Positions 16,472 through 24,320 of a stretch of 32,248 bases of DNA are shown here, piece by piece. The stretch spans positions 1 to 32,248 of the forward strand of contig JAQUNC010000030.1 in assembly GCA_028717805.1 (NCBI GenBank), written 5' to 3'. The notes under the pieces were generated by a model. That model was not told where the DNA came from, did no database searches, and saw only the letters and a program-made list of their open reading frames with translations. The translations under genes were made by a program, and so were the position numbers. Numbering within the stretch: position 1 is the stretch's first letter; each line of letters starts with the position of its first letter. The DNA is from Atribacterota bacterium (GTDB lineage: Bacteria; Atribacterota; Phoenicimicrobiia; Phoenicimicrobiales; Stramentimicrobiaceae).

Positions 16472-17395
16472 TTGCTTAAAAAAACAAAAGGATATCTTCT
16501 GATAGCCACCGCTGGAGCTCTCTGGGGAACAGTTGGTTTTTTGGTCACAAAATTACTGGATGCTAAACTCCCCCTCTCTACCATCATTTTTTATAGAATG
16601 TTCTTAGCTTTTTTTTTACTTTTTTTCTTTCTTCTTTTTACAGATAGTGCTAAATTAAAAATTGACCGAGTACTATTAAAATATGTTATAGCAATTGGTT
16701 TAATTAGCCAATGTCTTTTTAACATATGTTATTTTAGTGCTATAAAACTAACCTCTATCGCCACTGCGGTAACTTTGCTCTACACCGCACCCATCTTTAT
16801 TGCCATAATGGCTCGAGTTTTTTTCCATGAATTTTTTACTAAAAACAAGTTGCTGGCTTTACTGTTGTGTGTGTTTGGTTGTTTTCTTGCTGTTACCGGC
16901 GGTAATTGGAAAAATATAGAATTTAGTTCAATAGGAATACTGCTGGGAATAGCCTCTGGAATAACCTATGGCTCTTTGACTATTTTCAGTAAACCTATTG
17001 CTCATAAATATCATTCCCATACTATTGTCTTTTATTCTCTTGGTTTTGGCATTCTTTTCTATTTGCCATTGGCACAACCCATGGTTCTATGGCAATCAAC
17101 TATTAATGCTCTAACCTGGTTTTATATCCTATCTCTCAGTATTATCTCTACCATCATTCCCCTTCTTTTTTATTGTGTTGGTTTGTCAATGGGAGTAGAA
17201 GCCTCTCAGGCTGGTATCATTAGCACTGTTGAAGTAGTTGTATCAGTTATAGTATCCCATTTCTTTTTGCAGGAACTACTCTGGGGCTGGAAATTAATGG
17301 GCATTCTAATGGTTATAGGTTCAGTAGTCCTGGTTCGGCTAGATAAGCTTATTAGAATAAATGGAAAGGCTAGCCTTAATAATGAATCTGCTTAG
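16472..17395 (+). CDS. EamA/DMT-family membrane exporter
   Basis: This is a ten-helix drug/metabolite transporter of the EamA (RhaT) family with two internally repeated five-helix halves. The N-terminal LIATAGALWGTVGFLVTKLL and the C-terminal half-repeat with IISTVEVVVSVIVSHFFLQE are typical. The start is TTG at 16472 (307 residues), because AGGAG ends 6 bases before it. An in-frame TTG at 16457 would put that site inside the gene. Members export amino acids, cysteine pathway compounds or sugars; no substrate can be assigned here. It is convergent with a second EamA protein, 47 bases away. Confidence 0.87.
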   Translation: MLKKTKGYLLIATAGALWGTVGFLVTKLLDAKLPLSTIIFYRMFLAFFLLFFFLLFTDSAKLKIDRVLLKYVIAIGLISQCLFNICYFSAIKLTSIATAVTLLYTAPIFIAIMARVFFHEFFTKNKLLALLLCVFGCFLAVTGGNWKNIEFSSIGILLGIASGITYGSLTIFSKPIAHKYHSHTIVFYSLGFGILFYLPLAQPMVLWQSTINALTWFYILSLSIISTIIPLLFYCVGLSMGVEASQAGIISTVEVVVSVIVSHFFLQELLWGWKLMGILMVIGSVVLVRLDKLIRINGKASLNNESA

Positions 17396-17442
17396 ACAAG
17401 TATTCAGATACAGATATAAAATCTTTATTTTTCACTCTATTC

Positions 17443-18333
17443 TTATTTCTTATTAACTAGAAAAACACCGCTTAATACTACTAGAGCACCCAGGACGAAG
17501 GACATAGTAATCTGTTCGCCTAAAATTAGAATAGCCAATGCTGTTGCCCATACTGGAACAAAATTGATAAATATTCCAGTTTTGGAAGCTCCTATTTTCT
17601 CCAATCCTTCGTAATACCAGATATAAGCTAAAACAGTTCCCAGTATCGATAGAGCAAAAACACTTATCCAAATCTCTGTAGAGAATTGAAGAAATTTAAA
17701 AAGCTGCCCTTCCTGCCAGGCTGGAATAGCAAGTAAGCAAGTTCCAGTAAGACAGGCTAAAGTAATGGCAGTTAATGGTGGCATTTCTTGAATAACTAAT
17801 TTACTTATTATGGTAAAGGTTGACCAGCATATTACACATCCCAGAATATACAATTCTCCTATGCCGATATCCCCAAAAGTCATAAAACTTAATTGACCCT
17901 TAGTGATAACTATTATGGCACCTATAAAGGAAAGGATGATCCCAAATATTTTTATAGAATTGATTCTTTCTCGGAAAAAAAGAAAAGAAAGAATAGAAAT
18001 TAAAGCTGGATTCAAAGAAACAATTATGGAAGCCCTGGAGGCATGAATAAATTTCATGCCAGAAAAGAAAAGGTAGTTATAGCCAGCAATGCCAGAAAGA
18101 GCTAAAAAGAATATCTGAAAGACTATTTTTAATTTGAAATTGGGTAGCTTGATGGGTCTACTCAATAAGAACAAAAGTAAGAACAAGCTTGCCACTAAAA
18201 ATCTAAAAAAAGAAGCAGTAAATGGAGGAAGTGCTTGTGATAATACCCTGGCCGCAATAAAGGTGCCCCCAAAAAACATGGCTACCAAAGAAAGTTTCAG
18301 ATATAACAAAAACTTATTGACTATTTTGGGCAT
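17443..18333 (-). CDS. EamA/DMT-family membrane exporter (second)
   Basis: This 296-residue protein has about ten membrane segments and two EamA repeats. The first contains LSLVAMFFGGTFIAARVL and SGIAGYNYLFFSGMKFIHAS. The second contains EKIGASKTGIFINFVPVWA, a common EamA signature near the C-terminus. No good ribosome binding site precedes the ATG. It lies 79 bases downstream of cysK on the same strand, so it may be co-transcribed and could export a cysteine-related compound, as some family members do. That link is only positional. Confidence 0.87.
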   Translation of the reverse strand: MPKIVNKFLLYLKLSLVAMFFGGTFIAARVLSQALPPFTASFFRFLVASLFLLLFLLSRPIKLPNFKLKIVFQIFFLALSGIAGYNYLFFSGMKFIHASRASIIVSLNPALISILSFLFFRERINSIKIFGIILSFIGAIIVITKGQLSFMTFGDIGIGELYILGCVICWSTFTIISKLVIQEMPPLTAITLACLTGTCLLAIPAWQEGQLFKFLQFSTEIWISVFALSILGTVLAYIWYYEGLEKIGASKTGIFINFVPVWATALAILILGEQITMSFVLGALVVLSGVFLVNKK

Positions 18334-18412
18334 ATATATAAATAAAAGGAAAATAATATTAAGGATTTTCTACCTGTTTTTTACTGCTAATACACCTTAC
18401 AGTGTGTTGTAT

Positions 18413-19309
18413 TCATAAAAGAGCAGTACTGAAATATCTTTCTGCTCTATCTGGTAATACAGTAACAACCCTATTTCTGCCATTATCTAAATTCAAAGCA
18501 GCAAACACGTTTGCTCCTGAAGAAGTACCTACTAATAATCCTTCCTGAAATGAAAGAAGGCGGGTAGTTTTAATTGCCTCTTCATCAGAAACCGTTATAA
18601 CAAAATCTACCAGGTTTACATCCAGGACACCCGGAATAAATCCATCTCCGATACCTTGAATCTGATGTAGCCCTGGTTCTTTACCCAGTAGGGCTGCGCT
18701 GTTCTTGGGCTCCACTGCTACAATTTTTATGGCAGGATTTTTCTCTTTTAAAAACTGGCCCATACCCTGAAGTGTTCCGCCACTTCCCACGCCAGCAACA
18801 AATATATCAATTTCACCCTTAGTATCTTCCCAGATTTCTGGACCCAAAATCTTGTAGTGTGTCTCTGGATTCTTGGGATTAACAAATTGATCAGCTACAA
18901 AATATCTCTCTGGTTCCCTTTTTATTATTTCTCTCATCTTGTTAATGGAACCAGTTAGGCTTTCTTCAGCAGGAGTGGCAATAATTTTACCACCAAAGGC
19001 ATGAATTATTTTTTTTCTTTCTTCACTCATATTTTCAGGCATCACACAGACTACCTTGTAACCTTTCTGAACTCCAATAAGTGTTAAGCCTATGCCTGTA
19101 TTGCCAGAGGTTGCCTCAATAATAGTCATCCCTGGTTTTAAGATCTTTTCTTTTTCTGCCTCTTCAATGATATATTTTGCTACACGATCTTTAATGCTAC
19201 CTCCAGGATTTAGAAATTCCGCTTTAGCGTATACATTTCCTGATGATATCTTTTCTAAACGAAGAAGTGGGGTATTGCCTATTGCCTTGATGATATTATT
19301 AATTAACAT
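18413..19309 (-). CDS. cysK: O-acetylserine sulfhydrylase (cysteine synthase)
   Basis: This is a PLP enzyme forming cysteine from O-acetylserine and sulfide. The PLP lysine lies in NPGGSIKDR (Lys40), the substrate loop is TSGNTGIGL (about 67-75), the phosphate cup is GVGSGGT, and the late PLP-ring motif is GTSSGAN. The length of 298 residues is slightly short for CysK (about 310), mainly at the C-terminus. AGGAAGG precedes the ATG. No cysE is adjacent. A cystathionine synthase-like or CysM role cannot be excluded. Confidence 0.9.
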   Translation of the reverse strand: MLINNIIKAIGNTPLLRLEKISSGNVYAKAEFLNPGGSIKDRVAKYIIEEAEKEKILKPGMTIIEATSGNTGIGLTLIGVQKGYKVVCVMPENMSEERKKIIHAFGGKIIATPAEESLTGSINKMREIIKREPERYFVADQFVNPKNPETHYKILGPEIWEDTKGEIDIFVAGVGSGGTLQGMGQFLKEKNPAIKIVAVEPKNSAALLGKEPGLHQIQGIGDGFIPGVLDVNLVDFVITVSDEEAIKTTRLLSFQEGLLVGTSSGANVFAALNLDNGRNRVVTVLPDRAERYFSTALL

Positions 19310-19622
19310 GTTATTGCCTTCCTATTCTGATTTATCTTCTAATTTTGGTCGGGAAATAAATTATAAACACTAAACACAGTTAGTAAAAATATAATAACAA
19401 ATGATATCAAAATTATCATCTTTTCGCAAGAAAAAAAGCACCTGCAGAGTTGATAGCTTTAATAGGTCTCTTAAAGCGGAAAGATTTCTTTCAGTCAATA
19501 AATATTATTAATAGCGATAGGTTGGTGATAAAGAAAGGTTACGGTAAATCTTTTATTAATAGAAAATTTCAAAATAATAAAACCTAAAAATATCTTGGCT
19601 AACACGTGGTAAAACGAAGTAA
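19310..19622. other. Intergenic region upstream of cysK
   Basis: These 313 bases hold the cysK promoter. Near 19431-19459 there is a weak terminator-like element: minus-strand AAAGC...GCTTT around a CTGCAG core, followed by seven T. It could end the nikR-operon transcript. No gene was seen. Confidence 0.4.
19360..19387 (-). promoter_or_regulatory. cysK promoter
   Basis: Minus-strand TTTACT (19387-19382), 16 bases, and a perfect TATAAT (19365-19360) give a plausible promoter about 50 bases before the cysK start. No T-box or SAM-type leader motif was recognised in this region. Confidence 0.5.
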
Positions 19623-20276
19623 TTATGGTAATCTCAAACTTGATTGAGGATTTATACTTTTATCTTTCCAGCTAATCTGGTTACGTTCTTTCATTATCTC
19701 TAGAGTTCGATAAATATCTGCCAGGGAATACTGATTAGGCATAGCATATACCAATTCTTGAGCAGTAACTTGTTCTTTCTCTCGCAATAATTCCTTTAGA
19801 TACATAATGATTAATTCACTAATATCTTTATACTTATCTTCTTCTCCTGACGGAACGGATTGTGGAAATGTTACATCATTCTTATTTGAATATACTTCTT
19901 GTTGTTTTTCAGAAATGTCATCAGCCTTTCGATTCAATTTCTGGTTAATTTCCATTTGCATTTCTTTTACATATTGGATTTGCTTTTTAACTTCCTTTAA
20001 TTCATTAAGGTTTATATTTTCATTGGAAAGAGCTATATCTTCATCTCTGTTTCTTTGATTATTTTCTTTCATCTTAAAATAAGCAATTTCATAAATATAT
20101 TGCGATAAGTATTCTAAGTTATCAACATTCTGCTTCATTTTGATAATCAGTAATTCAATCTTTTTTATTATTTGTATAGACCATAGATAAAAAATAATAC
20201 CCAAACACATCGCCAGAACAATCATAATAATAGATAGCCAGGGTGCCGTCTGTCCAAGTAATATAATATTTTCCAT
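19623..20276 (-). CDS. Unknown membrane-anchored coiled-coil protein
   Basis: I do not recognise this 217-residue protein. One hydrophobic helix at about 12-34 (LSIIMIVLAMCLGIIFYLW) is followed by a long, charged, heptad-like stretch (about 40-125, rich in K, E, N and Q). A hydrophilic linker follows. The C-terminal part (about 150-210) looks helical and could be a small winged-helix-like fold (EQVTAQELVYAMPNQYSLADIYRTLEIM). The short N-terminal side suggests the bulk is cytoplasmic. AAAGGGAG stands 7 bases from the ATG, which supports a real gene. It follows a second small membrane protein and sir2 on the same strand. Confidence 0.7.
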   Translation of the reverse strand: MENIILLGQTAPWLSIIMIVLAMCLGIIFYLWSIQIIKKIELLIIKMKQNVDNLEYLSQYIYEIAYFKMKENNQRNRDEDIALSNENINLNELKEVKKQIQYVKEMQMEINQKLNRKADDISEKQQEVYSNKNDVTFPQSVPSGEEDKYKDISELIIMYLKELLREKEQVTAQELVYAMPNQYSLADIYRTLEIMKERNQISWKDKSINPQSSLRLP

Positions 20277-20415
20277 TTTTTACTCCCTTTAAAAGAAATG
20301 GAATAAACAACTTAGGTCTTTCTTCTGTCAGTTAGTATATCTTAATTTGTATGATTAAATCATTTTATTTAACAACTCCAGCGGTAAAGAATTTCTTCAT
20401 AATTCAATAAAATGG

Positions 20416-20733
20416 TTATATTTCTTCGCTTTCCTGTCTTGGTGCCTTACTTAATTGATCGGGCATCTCCATATTTTTTTGTTTTGTCTTTTCTTCAATA
20501 ATCTGGTTATCCGGAGAAGAGCTTTTAGGCAAAACTAATTCTTCGTTATACAGAATTTTAGGCAATCGTCCTAAGCGTATAGTGCTGATATCTAATCCTT
20601 TGGACATTTCAGTAACCATGAGCGAAAATTGGGTATAAAGACGATAGAATAATATAGCTAGCCAGATAGTAAACAAACAGATAAGCACAGAGAGAAAGGA
20701 TAGTATAATAACAACTATTTCTGAATAACTCAT
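20416..20733 (-). CDS. Unknown small single-span membrane protein
   Basis: This 105-residue protein has one strong membrane helix at about 6-30 (IVVIILSFLSVLICLFTIWLA). A charged, lysine- and glutamate-rich tail with little predicted fold follows. GAGGT lies 6 bases before the ATG. Layout (short N-terminus, one helix, polar C-tail) matches the 217-residue protein 139 bases downstream, so the two may act together. No family was recognised. Confidence 0.65.
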   Translation of the reverse strand: MSYSEIVVIILSFLSVLICLFTIWLAILFYRLYTQFSLMVTEMSKGLDISTIRLGRLPKILYNEELVLPKSSSPDNQIIEEKTKQKNMEMPDQLSKAPRQESEEI

Positions 20734-20755
20734 AACTTACCTCACTTAATAATCA

Positions 20756-21514
20756 CTATACTCCCATATGTTTACAAACTTCGGATAGGAAAACGCCAAC
20801 ATCCTGGTGTACTACAATGGTAGCTTTATTATCTAAATGGGTTTCCATATAATTAATAATAATCAGATCACCCTTCCGGGCTAAACTATATTCAGGTAAT
20901 AAATTAGCCGGGGAAACCTGTAATGATGAACCTGCCACTAAAAACAGATCAGCCTTATTTGCTTCAGCAATTGCTTCTTCCAGGTTGGATAGCATTTCAC
21001 CGAATAGCACTACATCCGGTTTAAAAACACCACCACACTGACAATAAGGAACTTGTTGATCATTATTCTTTATTTTTTGTAATAATAAACAGGAAGAAAT
21101 TTTTTCTCCACATTTAGTACAGATAGCCTGGGATAAATTGCCATGAATTTCCAAAACATTCTTTGACCCTGCTTTTTGATGCAAATTGTCAATATTCTGG
21201 GTTATTAGTACTTTTAAATAATCCGCCTGCTCCAACTGAGCAAGGGCATAATGAGCCTGGTTGGGAGCAACATTATCTAATTCTTCTATTCTGGGACGAT
21301 AAAAATGATAAAATCGAGCAGGATTTTCCTGAAAAGCCTGTATACTAGTTACTTCTATTGGATTTACCTTAGACCACAAACCTTTACCCGGAGTCCGGAA
21401 GTCTGGGATACCGGAAGCAGTGCTTACTCCGGCGCCTGTTAAACAGACGGTATATTTTGAGCTCTGTATTAACTTGCTTACTTCTGTTATTTTTTGCTGT
21501 TCGATTGCTACCAT
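20756..21514 (-). CDS. Sir2-family NAD-dependent protein deacylase
   Basis: This cytoplasmic sirtuin removes acyl groups from lysines using NAD, for example on acetyl-CoA synthetase. The NAD site GAGVS (27-31) with GIPDFR (35-40), QNIDNLH (106-112), and catalytic His124 in EIHGN are intact. A zinc ribbon is formed by Cys132, Cys135, Cys158 and Cys160; the second pair has C-x-C spacing. FGE at 171-173 and GSSLQVSPA complete the fold. Length 252 is usual for class III/U bacterial sirtuins. It follows the YchF-like gene by 87 bases; a GGAGG-like site in that gap has no start codon behind it. Confidence 0.93.
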   Translation of the reverse strand: MVAIEQQKITEVSKLIQSSKYTVCLTGAGVSTASGIPDFRTPGKGLWSKVNPIEVTSIQAFQENPARFYHFYRPRIEELDNVAPNQAHYALAQLEQADYLKVLITQNIDNLHQKAGSKNVLEIHGNLSQAICTKCGEKISSCLLLQKIKNNDQQVPYCQCGGVFKPDVVLFGEMLSNLEEAIAEANKADLFLVAGSSLQVSPANLLPEYSLARKGDLIIINYMETHLDNKATIVVHQDVGVFLSEVCKHMGV

Positions 21515-21601
21515 TCCTATCGTTGGGAATATCTGATATCCCCTAAATTCCCTCCTTTGATAAATAATATCTTATATATATTATTCCATGAAATTATTTT
21601 T

Positions 21602-22675
21602 TTAGACATTAAATCTAAAATTAACAATATCACCATCCTCAATAAGGTAGTCTTTCCCTTCCACCTTTAATAAACCCTTTTCTTTTATTTTTGGCATTGA
21701 CTTATATTGTATAAAATCCAAAAAACGTACTACTTCCGCTCTTATAAATCCCCTCTCAATATCGCTGTGGATTTTACCTGCTGCTTTTATCGCTGTGGTA
21801 CCTTTATAAATAGTCCAAGCCTTTACTTCATCTTTCCCCACTGTAAAGAATGATATCAAACCAAGATGTTCATAAAGAACACGAGAGAGCCTTTCTATGC
21901 CTGTTTCTTTAAATCCTAAATCCTCTAAAAATACTTTTCTCTCTTCTTCTGAGAGTTCATTTATTTCCATTTCCAACTTTCCACAAACAGATATACTTGC
22001 CATTTGATGATCTTGAATAAATTGGCTGAACTTTTCATGATTCGGAAATTTATTGTCATTTATGTTTTTCTCATCAAGATTTATTGCGAATATAACCGGT
22101 TTTAAAGTAAAAAATCTAAATCCACTTAATAATTTCAATTCTTCTTCGCTTAAGTCTTGAGTAATTAACAATTGATCAGAAATTAAATGTTTCTGACATC
22201 TTTCTAAAATTTGTTTTTCCATCTCTTCCTGGTTGGTTAATTTTCTTTTCGATTCACTTAAACGGGCAATTCTGTTATCTATTACTTCTAAATCGCGAAG
22301 TAAGATTTCATAAATTAAACTTTCTGCTTGATAAAAAGGATCTGTACTTCCGGGAATCCTGCTATCATTAAAAACTCGAATAACTATTAACAGTGCATCA
22401 ACATTTTGTATTTGACTAAAAACTTCCTGCTTTACTTTATCAGGCATATCAGATGAAATACCTGGTATATCAATTATTTCAATATTGGCATGAATTGTTT
22501 TTTTAGGTTGATATATTGAACTTAAGGCATCCACTCTCTCATCAGTCACTTTTACTACACCAATATTTTTTGCTTTATGGGAAGAGAATAATTCTGTTTC
22601 TTTATGTTGACTAGTTAAAAGGTTAAACATAGTGGTCTTCCCGGTTAAAGGCATTCCTAAAATACCTATATTCAT
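21602..22675 (-). CDS. ychF: Divergent YchF-like (Obg family) P-loop ATPase with TGS domain
   Basis: This is a 357-residue translation-associated P-loop NTPase. The P-loop is GMPLTGKTT at 7-15, where usual YchF has GLPNVGKST. The G3 region is DIPGISSD. The base-recognition motif is NLDE, the NxxE form that gives YchF its preference for ATP. The C-terminal TGS domain is very clear (KAWTIYKGTTAIKAAGKIH, ERGFIRAEVV, KGLLKVEGKDYLIEDGD). The glycine-rich KGEGLGN segment after G3, present in standard YchF, is missing. It may be a paralogue beside a standard copy elsewhere. GAGGTG precedes the ATG; nikR is 39 bases upstream. Confidence 0.85.
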   Translation of the reverse strand: MNIGILGMPLTGKTTMFNLLTSQHKETELFSSHKAKNIGVVKVTDERVDALSSIYQPKKTIHANIEIIDIPGISSDMPDKVKQEVFSQIQNVDALLIVIRVFNDSRIPGSTDPFYQAESLIYEILLRDLEVIDNRIARLSESKRKLTNQEEMEKQILERCQKHLISDQLLITQDLSEEELKLLSGFRFFTLKPVIFAINLDEKNINDNKFPNHEKFSQFIQDHQMASISVCGKLEMEINELSEEERKVFLEDLGFKETGIERLSRVLYEHLGLISFFTVGKDEVKAWTIYKGTTAIKAAGKIHSDIERGFIRAEVVRFLDFIQYKSMPKIKEKGLLKVEGKDYLIEDGDIVNFRFNV

Positions 22676-22714
22676 GATTCACCTCACTGGATATCTTAAG
22701 AGCAAAGATAAATT

Positions 22715-23131
22715 TTAGATTAACTCTTTCCCGCAGGTAGCCATAGCTAAATTACCATATTTAACACCCTTCACTGCTTTCAGCTTATCGGTAAGCTGCT
22801 CTAAGGAACGGGCTTTACCATGTACAATAATTACTTCCAGGCAGTTATCATGATCTAAATGTATATGCTGTGTGGAAATAATCATGTGATGACAAGAATG
22901 TTGTAAGGTTGTTAATTTCTGAACTAATCCTCTTTTATGATGACTGTAAACCAGGGTAATAGTGCCAGCAACCTTTTCGTTTTTAATCCATTCTTTTTCC
23001 ACCAGCTCTTCCCTGATTAAATCTCTAATTGCTTCAGATCGATTTTTATATTTTTGCTCTTTAAGATGAAGGTCAAATTTTCGTAATAGCTCATCTTCTA
23101 AAGAAATACTAAAACGAACTAAATGAGACAT
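22715..23131 (-). CDS. nikR: Nickel-responsive regulator NikR
   Basis: This 138-residue protein has an N-terminal ribbon-helix-helix domain (VRFSISLEDELLRKFD, RSEAIRDLIREEL) and a C-terminal ACT-like metal domain. Aligned with E. coli NikR, the four nickel ligands are all present with a shift of two: His78, His89, His91 and Cys97, in TQHIHLDHDNCLE. With nickel bound, NikR represses nickel uptake or nickel enzyme genes. It is first in an apparent operon with ychF-like, sir2 and two membrane protein genes. A NikR-like operator covers its own promoter, so it likely controls itself. No nickel transporter lies in the window. Confidence 0.93.
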   Translation of the reverse strand: MSHLVRFSISLEDELLRKFDLHLKEQKYKNRSEAIRDLIREELVEKEWIKNEKVAGTITLVYSHHKRGLVQKLTTLQHSCHHMIISTQHIHLDHDNCLEVIIVHGKARSLEQLTDKLKAVKGVKYGNLAMATCGKELI

Positions 23132-23153
23132 AAGGCAAATAATCCTTTTAAAG

Positions 23154-23199
23154 TGTTATTTCTTTATATAATAATAACACAACAGATTTCTACCAGCAA
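23154..23199 (-). promoter_or_regulatory. nikR promoter with overlapping NikR-type operator
   Basis: On the minus strand TTGCTG (23199-23194), a 17-base spacer and TATTAT (23176-23171) form a promoter. The inverted repeat GTGTTAT-N13-ATAACAC (23154-23160, 23174-23180) overlaps the -10 box. It resembles the GTGTTAC-N13/14-GTAACAC NikR motif I recall from delta-proteobacteria. This supports negative autoregulation by nickel. Confidence 0.65.
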
Positions 23200-23266
23200 G
23201 CTTGGAGATTTTTTAAAAACACTACTTAGGGTATACTTTGTCTGATTTAAGGGAAACTCTCGTTTA

Positions 23267-23332
23267 ATTTTAGAAAATAAAAGACCCTATATACCACAAA
23301 TTAATTATATAGGGTCTTTTATTTTCTAAAAT
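23267..23332 (-). terminator. 27-bp perfect hairpin terminator (bidirectional form)
   Basis: Arms 23267-23293 and 23306-23332 pair without a mismatch around a 12-base loop. The core GACCCTATATA / TATATAGGGTC is flanked by AAAA and TTTT runs, so it could terminate in either direction. It lies 62 bases after the 76-residue gene and ends the riboswitch-controlled unit before the nikR promoter. Confidence 0.8.
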
Positions 23333-23393
23333 CTGTTTATTATTTCGTTTACCAAAATATTTCCATCAGAAATTAGCCAGACTGGTAAGAACA

Positions 23394-23606
23394 TCATTTG
23401 CTTTTTTCTAATTTGATGCATCTTGGAGCAGTAATTTTCTTAGCATACCTCAATGCTTTTTTCTCACTGGAAAAAATGCGGTCTCCAATCAATATGGGTG
23501 GACAAATGATTTTACCATTATAGGTCTGGTAACCAAACTTAACCAGATATTCGCCCTGATTTTCTGAAATTTCACAATAGTCGTAACTATTCCTTTCAAG
23601 ATTCAT
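23394..23606 (-). CDS. Unknown small protein downstream of the C39-like lipoprotein
   Basis: I do not recognise this small soluble protein. It has about 70 residues from ATG 23606, for which GAGAGG stands about 10 bases upstream; in-frame ATGs at 23615 and 23624 are alternatives. The sequence has alternating strand-like segments (GEYLVKFGYQTYNGKI, ILIGDRIF) and a basic C-terminus with one Cys. It follows the peptidase gene closely and precedes the strong terminator, so it should share the cyclic-di-GMP riboswitch control. Confidence 0.6.
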   Translation of the reverse strand: MNLERNSYDYCEISENQGEYLVKFGYQTYNGKIICPPILIGDRIFSSEKKALRYAKKITAPRCIKLEKSK

Positions 23607-23638
23607 ACCTTCCATACCTCTCATTTATCTACTAACAC

Positions 23639-24271
23639 TTATAGATAAGTTGGGGCAATAACAATAGCCATGCTATATAGAGTATTCGAAGTTAGATTCA
23701 AATGCATAAACTGCTCATAAGAGATAGTATAATTCTTACCAATGGTTGGATCATTAGTTATTATTTCTCTTTTCTCAGCATCAAATCCAATAATTACACG
23801 GGCATGAGCCAAGGGATTGCTCTCTTTATATTTCTGAATAGCTATCAAAGGAATCTGATTGGATAAATACTCTTCAATCTCTTCCATGGTCAAGACAGTA
23901 AAAGAAGCTTCAAAACCTAAATCTTTGGCAAACTTAACCATTTTATAAATATCTCCCAATCCATCTGGTTTAATTATTTTCTGAGCTAATTCTTGTTGGC
24001 TAATGGTAAGTCCCAAAAAATCGAGAGTCATTGCAGCCGAAGCAGGTAGACACCAATTAACTCCGGCATATTTCTGATAAGGAACCTCCAGATAAATCGA
24101 GCTGGCTTTAGCCTTATATTCTTTTTCTGGGTCTATGCTACCATCCAGATAGTTTTCCTGATTAACAAGATCTGTTTCCGGTAAAACTCCACTACAGGAT
24201 GTTAAAAAGAATACAGTTCCAATGATGATTAAAACTTTACTGATTTTCATTAACTTCGCCCAAACTCTCAT
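23639..24271 (-). CDS. C39-like cysteine peptidase, predicted lipoprotein
   Basis: I place the start at ATG 24271 (210 residues), 6 bases after AAAGGAG. The open frame continues up to 24370, but that part is riboswitch RNA. Residues 1-26 form a lipoprotein signal with lipobox LTSC (Cys26). The rest is a papain-like C39 domain: the catalytic Cys74 in NWCLPASAAMTLDFLG, His156 in LAHARVIIGFD, and Asn173-Asp174 in ITNDP. C39 peptidases cleave leader peptides or surface proteins. Here a membrane-anchored, extracytoplasmic enzyme under cyclic-di-GMP control suggests processing of a surface or adhesion protein; the target is unknown. It is linked to the small gene downstream. Confidence 0.8.
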   Translation of the reverse strand: MRVWAKLMKISKVLIIIGTVFFLTSCSGVLPETDLVNQENYLDGSIDPEKEYKAKASSIYLEVPYQKYAGVNWCLPASAAMTLDFLGLTISQQELAQKIIKPDGLGDIYKMVKFAKDLGFEASFTVLTMEEIEEYLSNQIPLIAIQKYKESNPLAHARVIIGFDAEKREIITNDPTIGKNYTISYEQFMHLNLTSNTLYSMAIVIAPTYL

Positions 24272-24315
24272 TTTATACTCCTTTATAAGCAGTTGAAAGG
24301 CATCAAAGTTTGGGC
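24258..24315 (-). promoter_or_regulatory. Riboswitch expression platform hiding the ribosome binding site
   Basis: In the mRNA, GCCCAAACT (24315-24307) pairs with AGTTTGGGC (24266-24258) over 9 bases. Inside it CCTTT (24300-24296) pairs with AAAGG of the ribosome binding site (24284-24278). The ATG at 24271 falls in the loop. Such nesting would hide the binding site, so cyclic-di-GMP probably acts on translation. No intrinsic terminator was seen between aptamer and gene. The sign of the response cannot be read. Confidence 0.5.
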
Positions 24316-24320
24316 AAAGA

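Noticed and set aside
19310-19360. Possible T-box or SAM leader before cysK
   Set aside because: No T-box antiterminator motif, no SAM riboswitch core and no strong terminator directly before the gene.
21549-21558. Strong ribosome-binding-like GGAGG between the ychF-like gene and sir2
   Set aside because: No ATG, GTG or TTG at suitable distance in an open frame; sir2 starts further on with its own weaker site.
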